Source: Polyangiaceae bacterium (GTDB taxonomy: Bacteria > Myxococcota_A > Polyangia > Polyangiales > Polyangiaceae). Taken from it: a stretch of DNA of 64,000 nucleotides. The stretch is from NCBI GenBank assembly GCA_025937895.1, contig JAICQL010000003.1:1-64000 (forward strand), in the 5' to 3' direction. The notes under the pieces are model-generated. The model saw only the letters and a list, made by a program, of their open reading frames with translations. It made no database searches and was not told the DNA's origin. The position numbers were made by a program, and so were the translations under genes. Positions 1 to 8,623 of the stretch are shown piece after piece; the first letter of the stretch is position 1; every line of letters begins with the position of its first letter.

Positions 1-1752
1 ACGACCTCCGCCGAGCTGGCCGACGAGAGCGCGCTCGACGTCGCGGACTCGCTCTCTCCCGAGCCGTTCGAGCCCGAAGTGGCACCAGCACCGGAGGCTG
101 CCCCGGAAGAGGTCCTGGTCGCTGCGACCCCGGAGGAGATCGAGGCCGAGGCCCTCGGCGGGCAGCAGCTTGGAGACGAGCAGATTGAAGCAGAGGAGCT
201 CGCGCTGGACGGCGAGCAGCTAGCTTCCGGCGCTGAGCGGGACGGGCTCGCCGAGCTGGAGCCAGCGCCGGAGTCGGCGATCCCCGACTCGGACGCGCTG
301 GAGGTGGAGCTCGCTCCCGAGTCGGAGGTCAGCCCCGAGTCCGTGCCGCTCGATGGCGAGCTGCTGCTGGAGTCGGAAGGGGAGCCCGTGCTCGGCGCCG
401 AGCTGGAGCCGGAGGTGGCCACGGCGGAGCCGCCGCGGGTCGCGGCGGTGCAGTCGACATCGGAGCGGCAGACGGTGCCGGAGACCTTCGCCGCCAAGCG
501 CCGGGATGCTCCGCTGCCCAGCTTCGACATTCCGGACGTGGAAGCGCTGGCCGCTCGTCGCGGTCTGGCCGCGGCGGAGTCACGCGCCCCCGCGGCGCTC
601 CCCGCCCTCTCGGAGGATGATGACGACGCGGTCACCCACATGGGCCTGCCGGTCGTGCCCGAGGCGGCAAACGACTATCCGGCGGCCGTGTCGGCCGTGG
701 CTGCGAGCGGTTTTGCTGTGGCAGATCCAGCCGTGGCAGCGCTGCGGAGCCTGGACGCGGACATCGCCCTGGGCGACTCCCGCCGCGCGACCACGCGCGT
801 GATCCCGCGCCTGGATCCGAAGTCGATCCCGCAGCGGCCGCCCGCGCAAGCGCCTGCAGGGCCGCCGCTCGCTGAACGCGTAAAGGGTCTGGCGCGGGAC
901 ACCTGGGCGCGCGTGAGTCAGCTGGTACCTGGCCCAGCGCCAGAGCCAGGCTGGGGTGCAGAGGCGCCTCCGGGGCGCCAGCGGCTCTCGTGGCTGATCG
1001 AAAATGTGCTGCCGCCGCTGAGCCTCGTGCTGTTTGGCAGCGGCCTGGGTGCCGGCCTCATCATGCTCGTCGACAATGACGAGCCGGCGCAGGCTCAGGC
1101 CGTTCAAGCCCTGCAGGAGTCCGCGGGTACCTCGCGGGCGCCGGTGACCTTGGCCGAGCGCGCGCGTGTGGGCGATGGTGATGCGCTGTACAGGATCACC
1201 AACATGCCGCACGAGGAGCGCACGAGCGCGCTCACGCTGGCGCTGGAGGCGGGCTACCAGGCACAGAAGCAGAAAGAGTTCCGCGAGTTCGTCAAGGCCA
1301 CCGGCAACGCCGGTAGTCCGTTGCCGGCCAGCGCAGTGAGCCGCATGGTGGACTACGCCACCAGCCCGGAGACGATGCTGTCGGCATTCCAGGAGCTTAC
1401 CCAGTGGCCCGGCTCCACCGGACCGGACTTGCTGTATGCCGTCTGGGAAAAGGCTGCGGGCGGCAGCCGCGCCGCCAGCCTGGCGCAGCAGCTCCTGTAC
1501 TCGACGGATCAAAGGGCGAAGGCTTCGCCGGCGCTCCAGGTGGCGCTCGATCTGCGCGCGGCCACGAGCTGTGACGACTACCTGCGCGTGCTGCCCGCCG
1601 TGGTGCGCGACGGAGATCAGCGCAGCAGCGCCACCCTCCGCTATCTGGGCCACAGCGACGGCTGCGGCACGGACGGCAAGCAGGACTGTTACCCCTGCCT
1701 GCGCGAGGGGCAGCTGCTCGATGACGCGCTGAAGGCCGTCGAGCAGCGCTGA
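1..1752 (+). CDS. 5'-truncated single-span membrane protein with acidic Glu/Ala/Pro-rich region
   Basis: The reading frame is already open at base 1, so the true start lies upstream; the GTG at 79 in the ORF track is only the first internal start codon. The first half is very acidic low-complexity sequence rich in Glu, Ala and Pro with no recognisable fold. A basic Pro-rich stretch follows (around RVIPRLDPKSIPQRPP), then one hydrophobic segment (LSLVLFGSGLGAGLIMLV) that should cross the inner membrane. The C-terminal 200 residues look helical and end in a small Cys-containing section (CGTDGKQDCYPC). I do not recognise a family. Acidic linkers before a single span are common in myxobacterial signalling and motility proteins, but no catalytic domain is visible here. 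It may be the tail of a larger protein whose domain is off the window. Confidence 0.75.
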   Translation, partial: TTSAELADESALDVADSLSPEPFEPEVAPAPEAAPEEVLVAATPEEIEAEALGGQQLGDEQIEAEELALDGEQLASGAERDGLAELEPAPESAIPDSDALEVELAPESEVSPESVPLDGELLLESEGEPVLGAELEPEVATAEPPRVAAVQSTSERQTVPETFAAKRRDAPLPSFDIPDVEALAARRGLAAAESRAPAALPALSEDDDDAVTHMGLPVVPEAANDYPAAVSAVAASGFAVADPAVAALRSLDADIALGDSRRATTRVIPRLDPKSIPQRPPAQAPAGPPLAERVKGLARDTWARVSQLVPGPAPEPGWGAEAPPGRQRLSWLIENVLPPLSLVLFGSGLGAGLIMLVDNDEPAQAQAVQALQESAGTSRAPVTLAERARVGDGDALYRITNMPHEERTSALTLALEAGYQAQKQKEFREFVKATGNAGSPLPASAVSRMVDYATSPETMLSAFQELTQWPGSTGPDLLYAVWEKAAGGSRAASLAQQLLYSTDQRAKASPALQVALDLRAATSCDDYLRVLPAVVRDGDQRSSATLRYLGHSDGCGTDGKQDCYPCLREGQLLDDALKAVEQR

Positions 1753-1777
1753 GCGCGCGCTGTGTCGGTGAAGGCGC

Positions 1778-3274
1778 TCAGAAGTTCGTGCTGAAGCGCA
1801 GGCGCACGGCCAGGCCCTCGGGGTGCCGGTCGATGTACGCCGTGCCTTCCGGATCCGTTGCGTCGTACAGATCCGCCTGAGCCTGAGACACAACCAGCTT
1901 GACCATGGCGTTGTTGACCCCGAGCGGTAACGCCGCGTAGGCGGCCGATTGCACGTGGAACTCCTTGTTCTTGTTGTCGAGCACCAGCTCCGTGCGGTTC
2001 GCGCCCACGCCCAGGATCAACGGGTGAGGCAGCAGCCAGCTACCCACGTCGAGCTCGAAGAAGCCACCAAAGCTCATGCGCCGGCCACTGGCTGACAGCT
2101 CGCGCTCGGGCTTGCCCTCGGCGTCACCCACGAGCTGGTTCTTCTCGTCCCAGCCGATGGCGAAGCTGCCGCCCAGGTTCACGGGGCTGAAAGCTACCCG
2201 CAGTCCGCCGCCAGCGCCGTAGTTGCTGGAGGCACCGCACTCCGCGCACTCCACCGCGCGCTCCTCCGGGGTGCCCGCGTTTTGAATGGCGTTGGGCGGC
2301 CCGGTCTGAGCCTGACGCCGATATTCCGCGGCGGCCGAGAGCTGCAGGAACTCCCACTGCAGGTCCATCGCCAGGCGCCCGCCGAGCGTATCGCTGCCGC
2401 GATTGTCCGCCAGGCCATACGCCGCGGCGAGCTCGAAGCCCAGGATGTCCGCCGGATAGTAGTGCAGCGCAGCGCGCCCGGCGACCTCACCACCCACGTA
2501 AGGTGAGTTACGCAGGAAGATGTAGTCCACCTCGTAGGTGCGGACCGCGAAATCATTGTTCGAGATCGGGTAGCTCTTGCTCGCGCCGTTGTCCTCGAGG
2601 GTGAACAGATCGAAGCCGAGCCCCTTGTGGTATACGCGCCAGGTCATGAAGCGCCCGACTTGCAGATCCCACTTCTTGCCGTTGCCGTACTGCACGTACA
2701 CGTCATCGGCGTTGATCTGATACCTGTTGTTCTGCTCCTGGACCCAGGTCACGAACTGGGCAACCACTGTCAGAAAGTACGTGCTCTCCGGAAACTGATA
2801 GTGGAACGTCGGCCCCAGGACGAAGCGACCGCGCAGATCGTGTAGCGTCTCCTTCGGGCGATCGGGCTGCTCTGGGTATTTGTAGCGAGCGTAGCCGACG
2901 TCGAGCTCGATCTGGCCGTGCATGCGGCCCCCTGCCCAGGTCAGCGGCGCCCAGATCTGCTCTTCCGGTAGCCGATACGTGGCGGCCTGGCTGCGATGCT
3001 CCTCCACCACCTGGCGCGGCACGCCAGCGCCTGCCTCGCCTGCGGTGAGACTCGGCTCGCCCTCGTTATCGGTGGCCTCCTCGCTGTCCGCGTCCGCGTC
3101 TGCGCTCTCTGCTTCGCCGGGCTCTTCCTCTTCACTGTCCGCGTCCCAGGCGTCCTGCTCGTCTTGTGCGTGAGCGAACGCCGCGGGCAACAGCAACCCT
3201 GCACACGTTGCCGCAGCAACCAGCCAGGGTAGAGCGCCCAGCGTGCGCGCAGGCCGCCGCCTGCGCGCGGCCAC
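1778..3274 (-). CDS. Outer-membrane beta-barrel (porin-like) protein
   Basis: Predicted exported outer-membrane protein. From the GTG at 3274 the protein starts with a basic stretch and a hydrophobic core ending in a cleavage site around AFAHA-QD. A very acidic linker (DADSEEEEPGEAE) follows. The remaining roughly 400 residues alternate polar and aromatic residues as expected for beta strands, and the last residue is Phe (LRFSTNF), the usual C-terminal signature recognised by the BAM complex. The start is uncertain: no good ribosome site is seen, and the ORF could start as far up as 3361. It lies 94 bp downstream of the GH3 lipoprotein gene on the same strand, so the two may be co-transcribed. 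Substrate is unknown. Confidence 0.75.
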   Translation of the reverse strand: MAARRRRPARTLGALPWLVAAATCAGLLLPAAFAHAQDEQDAWDADSEEEEPGEAESADADADSEEATDNEGEPSLTAGEAGAGVPRQVVEEHRSQAATYRLPEEQIWAPLTWAGGRMHGQIELDVGYARYKYPEQPDRPKETLHDLRGRFVLGPTFHYQFPESTYFLTVVAQFVTWVQEQNNRYQINADDVYVQYGNGKKWDLQVGRFMTWRVYHKGLGFDLFTLEDNGASKSYPISNNDFAVRTYEVDYIFLRNSPYVGGEVAGRAALHYYPADILGFELAAAYGLADNRGSDTLGGRLAMDLQWEFLQLSAAAEYRRQAQTGPPNAIQNAGTPEERAVECAECGASSNYGAGGGLRVAFSPVNLGGSFAIGWDEKNQLVGDAEGKPERELSASGRRMSFGGFFELDVGSWLLPHPLILGVGANRTELVLDNKNKEFHVQSAAYAALPLGVNNAMVKLVVSQAQADLYDATDPEGTAYIDRHPEGLAVRLRFSTNF

Positions 3275-3367
3275 CAGCGATGGAGCGCACCAAGAGTCCG
3301 AAGCGAGCACGCGTGCGGGTTTAGTCGAAGGCCTCAGCCAACACCAGGACAACGGGGGCAACGTGCC

Positions 3368-5836
3368 TCAGTTGGAGACAGTGAAAGGCGCCGAGCGAAG
3401 GCTCGCTGGATCCGCGCTCGGGCCCACATACACGGTGTGCTCACCGGGCGAGAGCTCCCAGCCGCTGGTGCCCCAGTGCCGAAGATCGCGCACGGGCACG
3501 AACAGCTGCACGGCCTTGGATTCACCGGGCGCGAGCGCCACGCGCGTGAAGGCCTTCAGCTCCTTGGGGGGAGCCTCGTGCATCGCGCCGCGCGTGCCCG
3601 GCGGATAACCAACGTACAGCTGTACGATCTCCTCACCCGCCACCGTGCCAAGATTGCGCACCGTGACCTCCACGTTCAGGCGCCCGCTGGCGCTCACGCT
3701 GGAGCACAGCACGGTGGGCTCGCTGTACTCGTACGTGGTGTAGCTCAGGCCATGGCCAAACCAGAAGCGGGGCTGGGTGCCGGCGGCTTCAAAGCGACGG
3801 TAGCCATGCAGATACTCGAACGTGACCGAGGTAGCGGTGTTGCCGAAGAACGGATAGTGCGCCGCGTCCGTGGCGATGGTGAAGGGCAGCTTGCCGCTGA
3901 AGTTGATGTCACCAAACAGCAGGTTTGCCACCGCGCGGCCGCCCTCCTGCCCCGGGTAGAAGGTCTGGACGATGGCGTCCGCAGAGCCCATCCAGTCTTC
4001 CATGATGACGGCGCTGCCCACCGCGAGCAGCACCACGATCTTCACGTTCGGATCGGCAGCGCGCACCGCATTGATCAGGGCCGTCGGCTTCTGTTCGGTC
4101 CAGTGCCGGGGCTCGATGGTGGTGAGGGTGAGCGTGTCGCGATCACCGCCGCCGCCATAGGCTTCACCCTCGTCTTGGTGAGCCATGGTTACCGGGATGA
4201 TGGCGACCGTCTTGCCGACCGCGTCCGCCACGTTGGCGCTCTGCGTGACCGTCACGCCCGTGGCGCGCTCGGTGACCCCGGTCAGGAAGGAGATGCGATA
4301 CGGCGGAAAGGTCTGACTGCTGCCGCCGTCACCAAGGCCGTGTGCCGCTGCCACCGCCGCCTCGCGCGGGATGTCGGCATCCGGCCCCAGAAAGACGATG
4401 CTCTGCAGGGCGGGGGTGCCGAGCTCCCCGATGCTCTTGCCCAGTGGCAACACGCCGTTGTTCTTGAGCAGTACGGCGCCCTTCTCCTCGGCCTCGCGGG
4501 TCAGCGCCCGGTGGGTCTCGTTGTTGACGATGCTGGTGTCCTGCGGCTGGCCGTGTGTCTGCACGTACGCCGGGCTGAGCTGACCGAAGCGAGCGCGAGC
4601 GTTCAGGATGCGCTTCGCGGCGCGATCGATGGCCGCCACGTTGGCGGTGCCCAGCTCGCGGAAGGCAGCCGGGTTCGGCATCTCGATGTCGAGCCCCGCA
4701 TTGAGCGCCAGCTGGCCGTGACCAGCTCCCAGGGTGGCGCCCCAGTCCGACAGCACGAAGCCGCGCCAGCCGAAGCCACGCTCCGGATCGCTAGGCAGCT
4801 TGCGCAGGATGTTGGTCAACAGGTGCGTGTTCTCCGTGCTGGGCTGGCCGTTGACGTCGTTGTAGGCCGCCATGATGCAGGCCGGATCCGACTTCTCGAT
4901 CACGATCTGGAACGCACGCGTGTAGTTCTCGCGCAGGTTCTGCTCGTCGATGATGGCGTTCACCCCGCGCTGGTTGTCACCGCCGCGGTTCTCGTCCGTG
5001 TTGTTGCCGGCGTAGTGCTTCACGCAGGCGGGCATGCCCTGTGGGCCAGCCTGCAGACCACGCACGAAGGCAGCGCCGATCTCACCGATCAGCACCGGAT
5101 CTTCACCATACGTCTCCTGAGCACGGGCCCAGGCCGGGTGGCGCAGCACGTTGATGGTGGGCGCCAGCAGCAGGTCGGCGCGCAGCGCGCGCATCTCTGC
5201 CGCGAACACCGCGCCGATGCGCTCCTCCAGGTCGATGTCGAAGGAGGCCGCGCGCACCTCTGCCACGGGGAACGTGGTGGACTGCTCGTTCACCACGCCA
5301 CGCACGCCACGCGGGCCGTCGCGCATGCGGAAGGTGGGATAGTTGACGCGCGGCAAGGGCGCAGCCTCGAACGCGGTGCCGTTGTTCCAGTCGAAGTCCT
5401 CGTAGCCGGAGAGCAGCGTCTGTTTCTCGTTCAGCTGCAGCTGGCTGAACATCGCGTCTGCCTCGGGCGAGCTCTCCGGCAAGGTGGTGACCCGGGTGAA
5501 GCTCGGGTCCTCCTGCGGCGGGTAGCCGGCGGAGCACGACGGATCGTCATCCCCGACCGGCATGCTCGGCATGCCCGTCATCTCGCCGCCGAGGCCGCCG
5601 ATGTTGGGGCCGCCCTCGTTGTTGAGCCCCGGCGTGGCGCCCACCGAGCCCGGCCCGGCGTTGTTGCCGGCGCTGCCAGCGTTGCCACCCACGGGACCGA
5701 AGCCGGGCGTGTTCTGCGCGCCATCGCGCGCCAAGTTGGTGGGGTGGGGGGTGCAGGCCGAAAGAACGCTCCCCGAGAGCCAGGCGATCCAGACGAGGAT
5801 CGCAGCTCGGAAGAGCGCGAGGTTCGAGGCGGACAT
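3368..5836 (-). CDS. Glycoside hydrolase family 3 beta-glucosidase-type lipoprotein
   Basis: GH3 enzymes remove terminal beta-linked sugars with retention of configuration. The internal ATG at 5836 is chosen because GGAGA lies just upstream and it puts a lipoprotein signal peptide at the N terminus, with lipobox LSAC; the ORF-track start adds 77 unlikely residues. After a Gly/Asn/Pro-rich linker comes the GH3 N-terminal barrel with the typical KHYAGNN segment and the nucleophile motif VLSDWGA, then the GH3 C-terminal alpha/beta sandwich, then a fibronectin III-like domain near the end (GEEIVQLYVGYP). At 822 residues it is a normal size for the three-domain form. It should be anchored in the envelope, probably facing out, and may feed sugars to the porin-like protein encoded downstream. 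Exact substrate cannot be read from the sequence. Confidence 0.93.
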   Translation of the reverse strand: MSASNLALFRAAILVWIAWLSGSVLSACTPHPTNLARDGAQNTPGFGPVGGNAGSAGNNAGPGSVGATPGLNNEGGPNIGGLGGEMTGMPSMPVGDDDPSCSAGYPPQEDPSFTRVTTLPESSPEADAMFSQLQLNEKQTLLSGYEDFDWNNGTAFEAAPLPRVNYPTFRMRDGPRGVRGVVNEQSTTFPVAEVRAASFDIDLEERIGAVFAAEMRALRADLLLAPTINVLRHPAWARAQETYGEDPVLIGEIGAAFVRGLQAGPQGMPACVKHYAGNNTDENRGGDNQRGVNAIIDEQNLRENYTRAFQIVIEKSDPACIMAAYNDVNGQPSTENTHLLTNILRKLPSDPERGFGWRGFVLSDWGATLGAGHGQLALNAGLDIEMPNPAAFRELGTANVAAIDRAAKRILNARARFGQLSPAYVQTHGQPQDTSIVNNETHRALTREAEEKGAVLLKNNGVLPLGKSIGELGTPALQSIVFLGPDADIPREAAVAAAHGLGDGGSSQTFPPYRISFLTGVTERATGVTVTQSANVADAVGKTVAIIPVTMAHQDEGEAYGGGGDRDTLTLTTIEPRHWTEQKPTALINAVRAADPNVKIVVLLAVGSAVIMEDWMGSADAIVQTFYPGQEGGRAVANLLFGDINFSGKLPFTIATDAAHYPFFGNTATSVTFEYLHGYRRFEAAGTQPRFWFGHGLSYTTYEYSEPTVLCSSVSASGRLNVEVTVRNLGTVAGEEIVQLYVGYPPGTRGAMHEAPPKELKAFTRVALAPGESKAVQLFVPVRDLRHWGTSGWELSPGEHTVYVGPSADPASLRSAPFTVSN

Positions 5837-6142
5837 GCGAGGGTCTCCAGCCGTGGCTCGCGGCACCTCGTGCACGGGAGGGGCGAGCGCTCGGCAGTGG
5901 GGGGAGACATCAATAGACACCCCATCAGCCGGGCGTCCAAGACGATTTCTCCGATCGCGTAAATGAATCCCGCTGTCTCTCCCCGGCGCACCAGGTGCGC
6001 ACCCGTCGCCTGCTGCAGGGCTGGAGCGCCGCGCGGGCGGATTTTTGTAGCCCTTTTGCTGTTTCACCAGCTGCGACGAGCGACTGGGAAGCTCGCCGTC
6101 GAGCCCCGAGAGCAGGCACAGGCGCGGAGGCGCCCCGCGTGG
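5837..6142. other. Intergenic region upstream of the GH3 gene
   Basis: About 300 bp between the APS reductase stop and the GH3 start, both on the minus strand. It must hold the GH3 promoter if that gene is not read through from upstream. I see the GGAGA ribosome site next to 5836 but no convincing promoter, terminator hairpin with a T-run, or small gene. Confidence 0.5.
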
Positions 6143-7177
6143 TCAGGCCTTCTTCACGTGCAGGCCACACTCGCGCTGGGTTGCGTCCTCCCACCACCAG
6201 CGAGCGGCTCGCTCGTGCTCACCGGGACGGATGGGACGCGTGCATGGCTGGCACCCGATCGAGATGAAGCCATGGTCGTGCAGCGAGTTGTACGGCACCT
6301 TCTCGCGTCGGATGTACTCCCAGACCTGGGCCGAGGTCCACGCTGCCAGGGGGTTGAGCTTCAGCAGCTTGCCGCCGGCTCCGCTGAAGCTCTTGTCCAG
6401 CTCCAGCACCGCCACGTCGGTGCGCGTCGGGCTTTGATCGCGGCGCTGACCGCTCGCCCAGGCGTACAGGGGGGCGAGGGCGCGCTTCAGCGGCTCCACC
6501 TTGCGGATGCCGCAGCACTCGCCATGGCCATCCTCGAAGAAGCTGAACAGCCCCTTCTTTCGCACGAGCGCCTGCAAGGGCTCCGGCTGAGGCGTCATGA
6601 TCTGCAGCTCGACCCCGTAGAAAGCCCGTACCCGATCCAGGAAGCGGTACGTCTCCTCGTGCAGGCGCCCCGTATCCAGGCAGAACACGCTGTACGGTAG
6701 CCCGCTGCGTGCGGCCAGATCGATCAGCACCACGTCTTCGGCGCCGCTGAAGGCGATGCCGCAGCGCGCGCCGTAGCGGCGCAGGGCCCAGCTCAAGATC
6801 TCTGCCGGCGGGGCGCTGGCCAGCTGTGCCTGCGCCTCGCGCAGCTCGGCCTCGCTCAGCTCCGGCGGCGGGCCAGCGGCTGCACCATTGCCCGCGCTGC
6901 CAGCCGCGGCCCCCAGCTCCTGCACCAGCTTGAGCGTGCTGGTGAGCACCCGGTCGGGCTGCCCGGGGTCGGTGATGACGAAGAAAGGCGCCAGCTCCAC
7001 CTGGTAGCGCTCGGCCAGCTGTGCCCCGGGTGAGCTGGCATCCCCCTCCTTGGCCCAGACCACCTCGTCGATGCGGTCCCAGAGGCCGCGGCGCTCCAGC
7101 AGCTCCTGCGCCTGCACGCACTTGGCGCAGGGCTCGCCGCTGGCCAGCAGCTTCTTGACCATCGTGATTTTTCGCAT
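6143..7177 (-). CDS. cysH: Assimilatory adenylyl-sulfate (APS) reductase with N-terminal redox domain
   Basis: Reduces activated sulfate to sulfite in cysteine biosynthesis. Residues about 125-344 are a CysH domain with an FSGAEDVV nucleotide-binding loop, the cysteine pair CC at 221-222, CQPC at 309-312 and the catalytic ECGLH at 336-340. The CC plus CxxC set binds a [4Fe-4S] cluster and marks APS reductases, as opposed to cluster-free PAPS reductases. Residues 1-90 form an extra domain with a CAKC motif at 17-20 and a thioredoxin/glutaredoxin-like pattern ending in an APFF segment. Plant APS reductases carry their redoxin at the C terminus, so this arrangement is reversed; it may supply electrons in cis. 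No other sulfate-assimilation gene is adjacent. Confidence 0.92.
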   Translation of the reverse strand: MRKITMVKKLLASGEPCAKCVQAQELLERRGLWDRIDEVVWAKEGDASSPGAQLAERYQVELAPFFVITDPGQPDRVLTSTLKLVQELGAAAGSAGNGAAAGPPPELSEAELREAQAQLASAPPAEILSWALRRYGARCGIAFSGAEDVVLIDLAARSGLPYSVFCLDTGRLHEETYRFLDRVRAFYGVELQIMTPQPEPLQALVRKKGLFSFFEDGHGECCGIRKVEPLKRALAPLYAWASGQRRDQSPTRTDVAVLELDKSFSGAGGKLLKLNPLAAWTSAQVWEYIRREKVPYNSLHDHGFISIGCQPCTRPIRPGEHERAARWWWEDATQRECGLHVKKA

Positions 7178-7357
7178 GCGTCGGAGCCTTTCAGGGCCGC
7201 TTCACGGCAACCGACACAACGTGGGGACGCGACCGCACGCGGTCAAGTCGGCGCGCCGCGCGCTCGGCCCGGCCAGCCTTTGCCACACGCCACGGAGCGA
7301 ATCAAGCGCCTCTCCTGTGAATCCGAGCCCGCCGCGCGGCAGCCCCTGTCCCGGATC

Positions 7358-8533
7358 CTATCCGGACTGGGTCAACCACTGGCCCAGAGTGGCCGTGATA
7401 CGCTCGCAGCTCCTGCCGTCAGCTTGCGAGATGTGGCGGCGGACGAAGGCCGCCGCGAGCTCGCTGCAACACCCGGGCTCTGCCAGGGCGCGCGTCACCC
7501 CCGCGATCAGCTCGTGGAAGCTGCGCGCGCGCAGGCCGCCGATGTCGTCTGGCGAGACCTTCCAGCTCGACAGCGGATCTTGCACCTTGCGCCGCCACAG
7601 CGTGCCCCAGCGCAGCACGCGCTGGTAGTTCGGGCCGTCCTGGGCGATCGGGTCGATGTGTACGCTGGGCTTGCCCGTGTAGTAGAAGGCGTTGAGCAGC
7701 GATGAGTAGTTGGAGACCAGCACCGAGCTCAGCAGCAGGTCCACCAGCGAGTCCGGATGATCGCTCTTGAATTTCAGCTGCACGTGCCGGTGGCGCGCGG
7801 CCAGCGCCTCCATCCGCTGCACGTCGGCGCGTGCGTAGCGGTGCCGATCGTGCATGCGAATGAGCAGGTTGGCTCCCAGCTCGCCCACGTGCCGCGCCAG
7901 CCGCTCGTGCAGCTCCTCGTCGTCGCCCCAGTGTGAGAGCGCGCCGCCGTGGTGCCAGGTCATGCCCAGCAGCACCGTGGGGCGGCTCAGATCGATGGGA
8001 TAGTGCTCCTGCATGGCGCCCGGTGTGAGCCGCGTGTGCAAGGGGGCGTCAGGCAGCAGCAGGTCGGAGTAGGCCGAGCCCAGCGGCAGCACGTTTTCGG
8101 CCGCAAACCCCGAGTGCTCGATGCGGTAGTCGCGGTCGCGCTCGCCGAAGGCGTGCCAGCGAAAGTCACGGTTGGGACGATCGACGGGGCCCACCAGCTT
8201 GCGCAGCTCGCGCTTCATCGTCGACAGATCATCCACCCGCCAGCCGTAGCCGTGCCACAACACGTACAGCCGCCGCGCCAGCCGCCGCTTGGGTAGATGA
8301 TTGTCCACGATCAGACAATCCGGCGCGAAGCCGCGGATGGCCTCCAGGGTGGACGGCGCACGGCGATCCAGCAGCTGGCTCGTCAGCGGCAGCAGCTGCG
8401 CCGCCGGCTCCGCCGCGTAGCGCTCCGGATCATCCAGGGCCACCAGCACCTCCACCCCGGCCTGGCGAGACAGGTAGCTGGCCAGCGCCTGGTTGTCCGC
8501 CTGAAAGCTGGTGGACCAAAAGCAAATTCGCAT
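7358..8533 (-). CDS. CDP-glycerol glycerophosphotransferase-like envelope glycan enzyme
   Basis: About 390 residues with a GT-B-like layout. The C-terminal half has the pattern LVSNYSSLLNAFYYTGKPSVHID, close to the conserved block of CDP-glycerol:poly(glycerophosphate) glycerophosphotransferases and related capsule enzymes, where a Ser-Ser-rich loop and a downstream Asp bind the donor. The N terminus (MRICFWSTSFQADNQALASY) looks cytosolic, with no signal peptide or membrane span. It is transcribed divergently from a GT4 glycosyltransferase 90 bp away, which supports a role in a surface polysaccharide or a phosphoglycerol-type modification. The donor and acceptor are unknown; Gram-negative members often act on capsule or O-antigen. 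Confidence 0.75.
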   Translation of the reverse strand: MRICFWSTSFQADNQALASYLSRQAGVEVLVALDDPERYAAEPAAQLLPLTSQLLDRRAPSTLEAIRGFAPDCLIVDNHLPKRRLARRLYVLWHGYGWRVDDLSTMKRELRKLVGPVDRPNRDFRWHAFGERDRDYRIEHSGFAAENVLPLGSAYSDLLLPDAPLHTRLTPGAMQEHYPIDLSRPTVLLGMTWHHGGALSHWGDDEELHERLARHVGELGANLLIRMHDRHRYARADVQRMEALAARHRHVQLKFKSDHPDSLVDLLLSSVLVSNYSSLLNAFYYTGKPSVHIDPIAQDGPNYQRVLRWGTLWRRKVQDPLSSWKVSPDDIGGLRARSFHELIAGVTRALAEPGCCSELAAAFVRRHISQADGRSCERITATLGQWLTQSG

Positions 8534-8623
8534 CGTGCTGCGCAGGCCGAGGGGTACCTGGAGGTCGCGCCGGCGGCGCTTCTAGCAAAACTCCAGCTCG
8601 GGAACTAGCCTGCCACCTGCAGC

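Noticed and set aside
3437-5962. 841-residue plus-strand ORF opposite the GH3 gene
   Set aside because: It is antisense to a clear GH3 protein; its composition is Arg/His/Val/Leu-rich with no recognisable domain. Long open frames opposite real genes are expected at this GC content.
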